Assembly (NCBI RefSeq): GCF_025753815.1
Contig: NZ_JAOWRF010000212.1
Coordinates: forward strand, 1 to 39,789
DNA: 39,789 bases
Direction of reading: 5' to 3'
From: Plectonema radiosum NIES-515
GTDB lineage: Bacteria > Cyanobacteriota > Cyanobacteriia > Cyanobacteriales > Nostocaceae
The notes under the pieces: generated by a model
The model's input: only the letters and a program-made list of their open reading frames with translations
Databases searched by the model: none
What the model was told of the DNA's origin: nothing
Shown: positions 39,397 to 39,789 of the stretch, one piece after another
How the letters are laid out: the number at the start of each line of letters is the position of its first letter
How positions within the stretch are numbered: the first letter of the stretch is position 1
Program-made: the position numbers and the translations under genes

Positions 39397-39789
39397 ATGC
39401 AATCTCCAATCGAAAATTCCAAATCCAAAATTGTTCCACCTTTTCTCAAACCTGGTGATTTACTGCGAGTAATTGCCCCTAGCGGTGCTTTGCGAGAATT
39501 TGCGACCTTTGAACGCGGGGTGGAAATTTGGCGATCGCGTGGTTACAAAGTAGAAATATCTCCCCGGATAGATGACAGGTGGGGCTATTTAGCAGGCAAA
39601 GATGAAACCCGCCGTCAGCAATTAGCAGCAGCATGGCAAGATCCAGAATGTCGCGGTATCCTCTGCGCTAGAGGTGGTTTCGGTAGCACCCGGATTTTGG
39701 AAAATTGGAATTGGGGAGTGGGGGAGTGGGGGAGTGGGGGACAAGGAGGACAAGGGGGACAAGGGGGTCAGGGAGGACAAGGAGGACAA
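39397..39789 (+). CDS. LD-carboxypeptidase (peptidase S66), 3' end outside window, with low-complexity insertion
   Basis: 131 codons are visible from ATG 39397. The start MQSPIENSKSKIVPPFLKPG, then DLLRVIAPSGALREF, RGVEIWRSRGYKVEIS, YLAGKDETRRQQLAAAWQDP and GILCARGGFGSTRILENW match the N-terminal domain of muramoyl-tetrapeptide LD-carboxypeptidases, which trim cell-wall peptides during recycling. The ARGGFGS motif holds the nucleophile region. After ENWNW the frame enters a G-rich tandem repeat (from 39710: GGGGAGTGG units, then GGACAAGG units) that encodes GVGEWGSGGQGGQGGQ. Homologues continue here with conserved domain sequence. The insertion runs off the window, so it is not known whether the frame recovers. 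Confidence 0.82.
   Translation, partial: MQSPIENSKSKIVPPFLKPGDLLRVIAPSGALREFATFERGVEIWRSRGYKVEISPRIDDRWGYLAGKDETRRQQLAAAWQDPECRGILCARGGFGSTRILENWNWGVGEWGSGGQGGQGGQGGQGGQGGQ
39710..39789 (+). repeat. G-rich tandem repeat inside the LD-carboxypeptidase gene
   Basis: GGGGGAGTG units (39718-39739) are followed by GGACAAGGA/GGGACAAGG units to the window end, read in frame as Gly/Gln. The runs of G on one strand could form G-quadruplexes. Its right boundary is not visible. Confidence 0.85.

Noticed and set aside
1-39789. tRNA or rRNA genes
   Set aside because: I looked in the intergenic regions for cloverleaf arms ending in CCA and for rRNA-like stretches and found none. A covariance-model scan would be decisive.

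Overview
The window is chromosomal DNA of a cyanobacterium, most likely a filamentous Nostocales-type strain. The evidence is the very frequent HIP1 octamer GCGATCGC, a desC-desA-desB desaturase cluster, bciB (chlorophyll 8-vinyl reductase), an NblA-like phycobilisome degradation protein, a GUN4 domain, a plastoquinone-type prenyltransferase, and dense families of short palindromic and heptameric repeats.

Layout. 1-2600: 3' part of lnt, a block of direct repeats, a ribbon-helix-helix/Mop fusion gene and a convergent single-domain Mop (molbindin) gene. 2740-4200: a dead S8 peptidase and repeat-filled DNA with one small element inserted inside another. 4205-5883: a small zinc-ribbon membrane protein coupled to a ProA homologue that lacks the usual catalytic Cys. 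5900-7812: small elements, a Uma2-type gene, an IS5-type remnant and a nucleotidyltransferase gene. 7947-13162: desB, desA and desC on the minus strand, with a TnpB-only IS200/IS605 element between desA and desC. 13256-16161: a PLP lyase of the aluminium-resistance family, a GxxExxY protein and bciB. 16200-16850: HicB-like and HNH gene remnants bounded by repeats. 16935-19083: a membrane-anchored unknown, a YnfA-family protein and ubiA. 19251-21330: a CHAT-GUN4 protein with a frameshifted tail and a dead toxin-antitoxin pair. 21875-28568: ppx, a small exported protein, a BcsA-like synthase with PilZ, a DUF4079 membrane protein and a small zinc-ribbon protein. 28880-31661: a 22-bp tandem array directly behind a NACHT (bacterial NLR-like) gene. 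32546-34454: two response regulators and an NblA-like gene. 34669-38000: a retropepsin-like protein with a mutated active site, an EamA transporter with an in-frame microsatellite, and a peptidoglycan-binding/HEAT protein. 38064-end: a GT4 glycosyltransferase and the start of an LD-carboxypeptidase carrying a low-complexity insertion.

How the parts fit. Most genes are single housekeeping or accessory units, not one large operon. The coherent groups are the three desaturases (membrane fluidity), the regulator-regulator-NblA run (stress and light-harvesting turnover), and ppx with ubiA, which now flank a CHAT and dead-TA insertion. Decay is widespread: the S8 peptidase, HNH, HicB, ParE/RelE and its antitoxin, the IS5 fragment and an unidentified fragment at 35131-35289 are all broken.

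The most unusual signal is the repeat landscape. A palindrome with conserved arms GTAGAGACG/CGTCTCTAC and interchangeable but self-complementary cores occurs about twenty times. It sits inside at least three small elements with unrelated terminal inverted repeats, one of them flanked by a perfect 10-bp target duplication. It has also been amplified into a 22-bp array next to the NACHT gene. Other short tandem repeats have entered reading frames in phase (lnt, the EamA transporter, the LD-carboxypeptidase, and the C-terminal tails of the PLP lyase and the HicB-like remnant). No tRNA, rRNA or true CRISPR array was seen.
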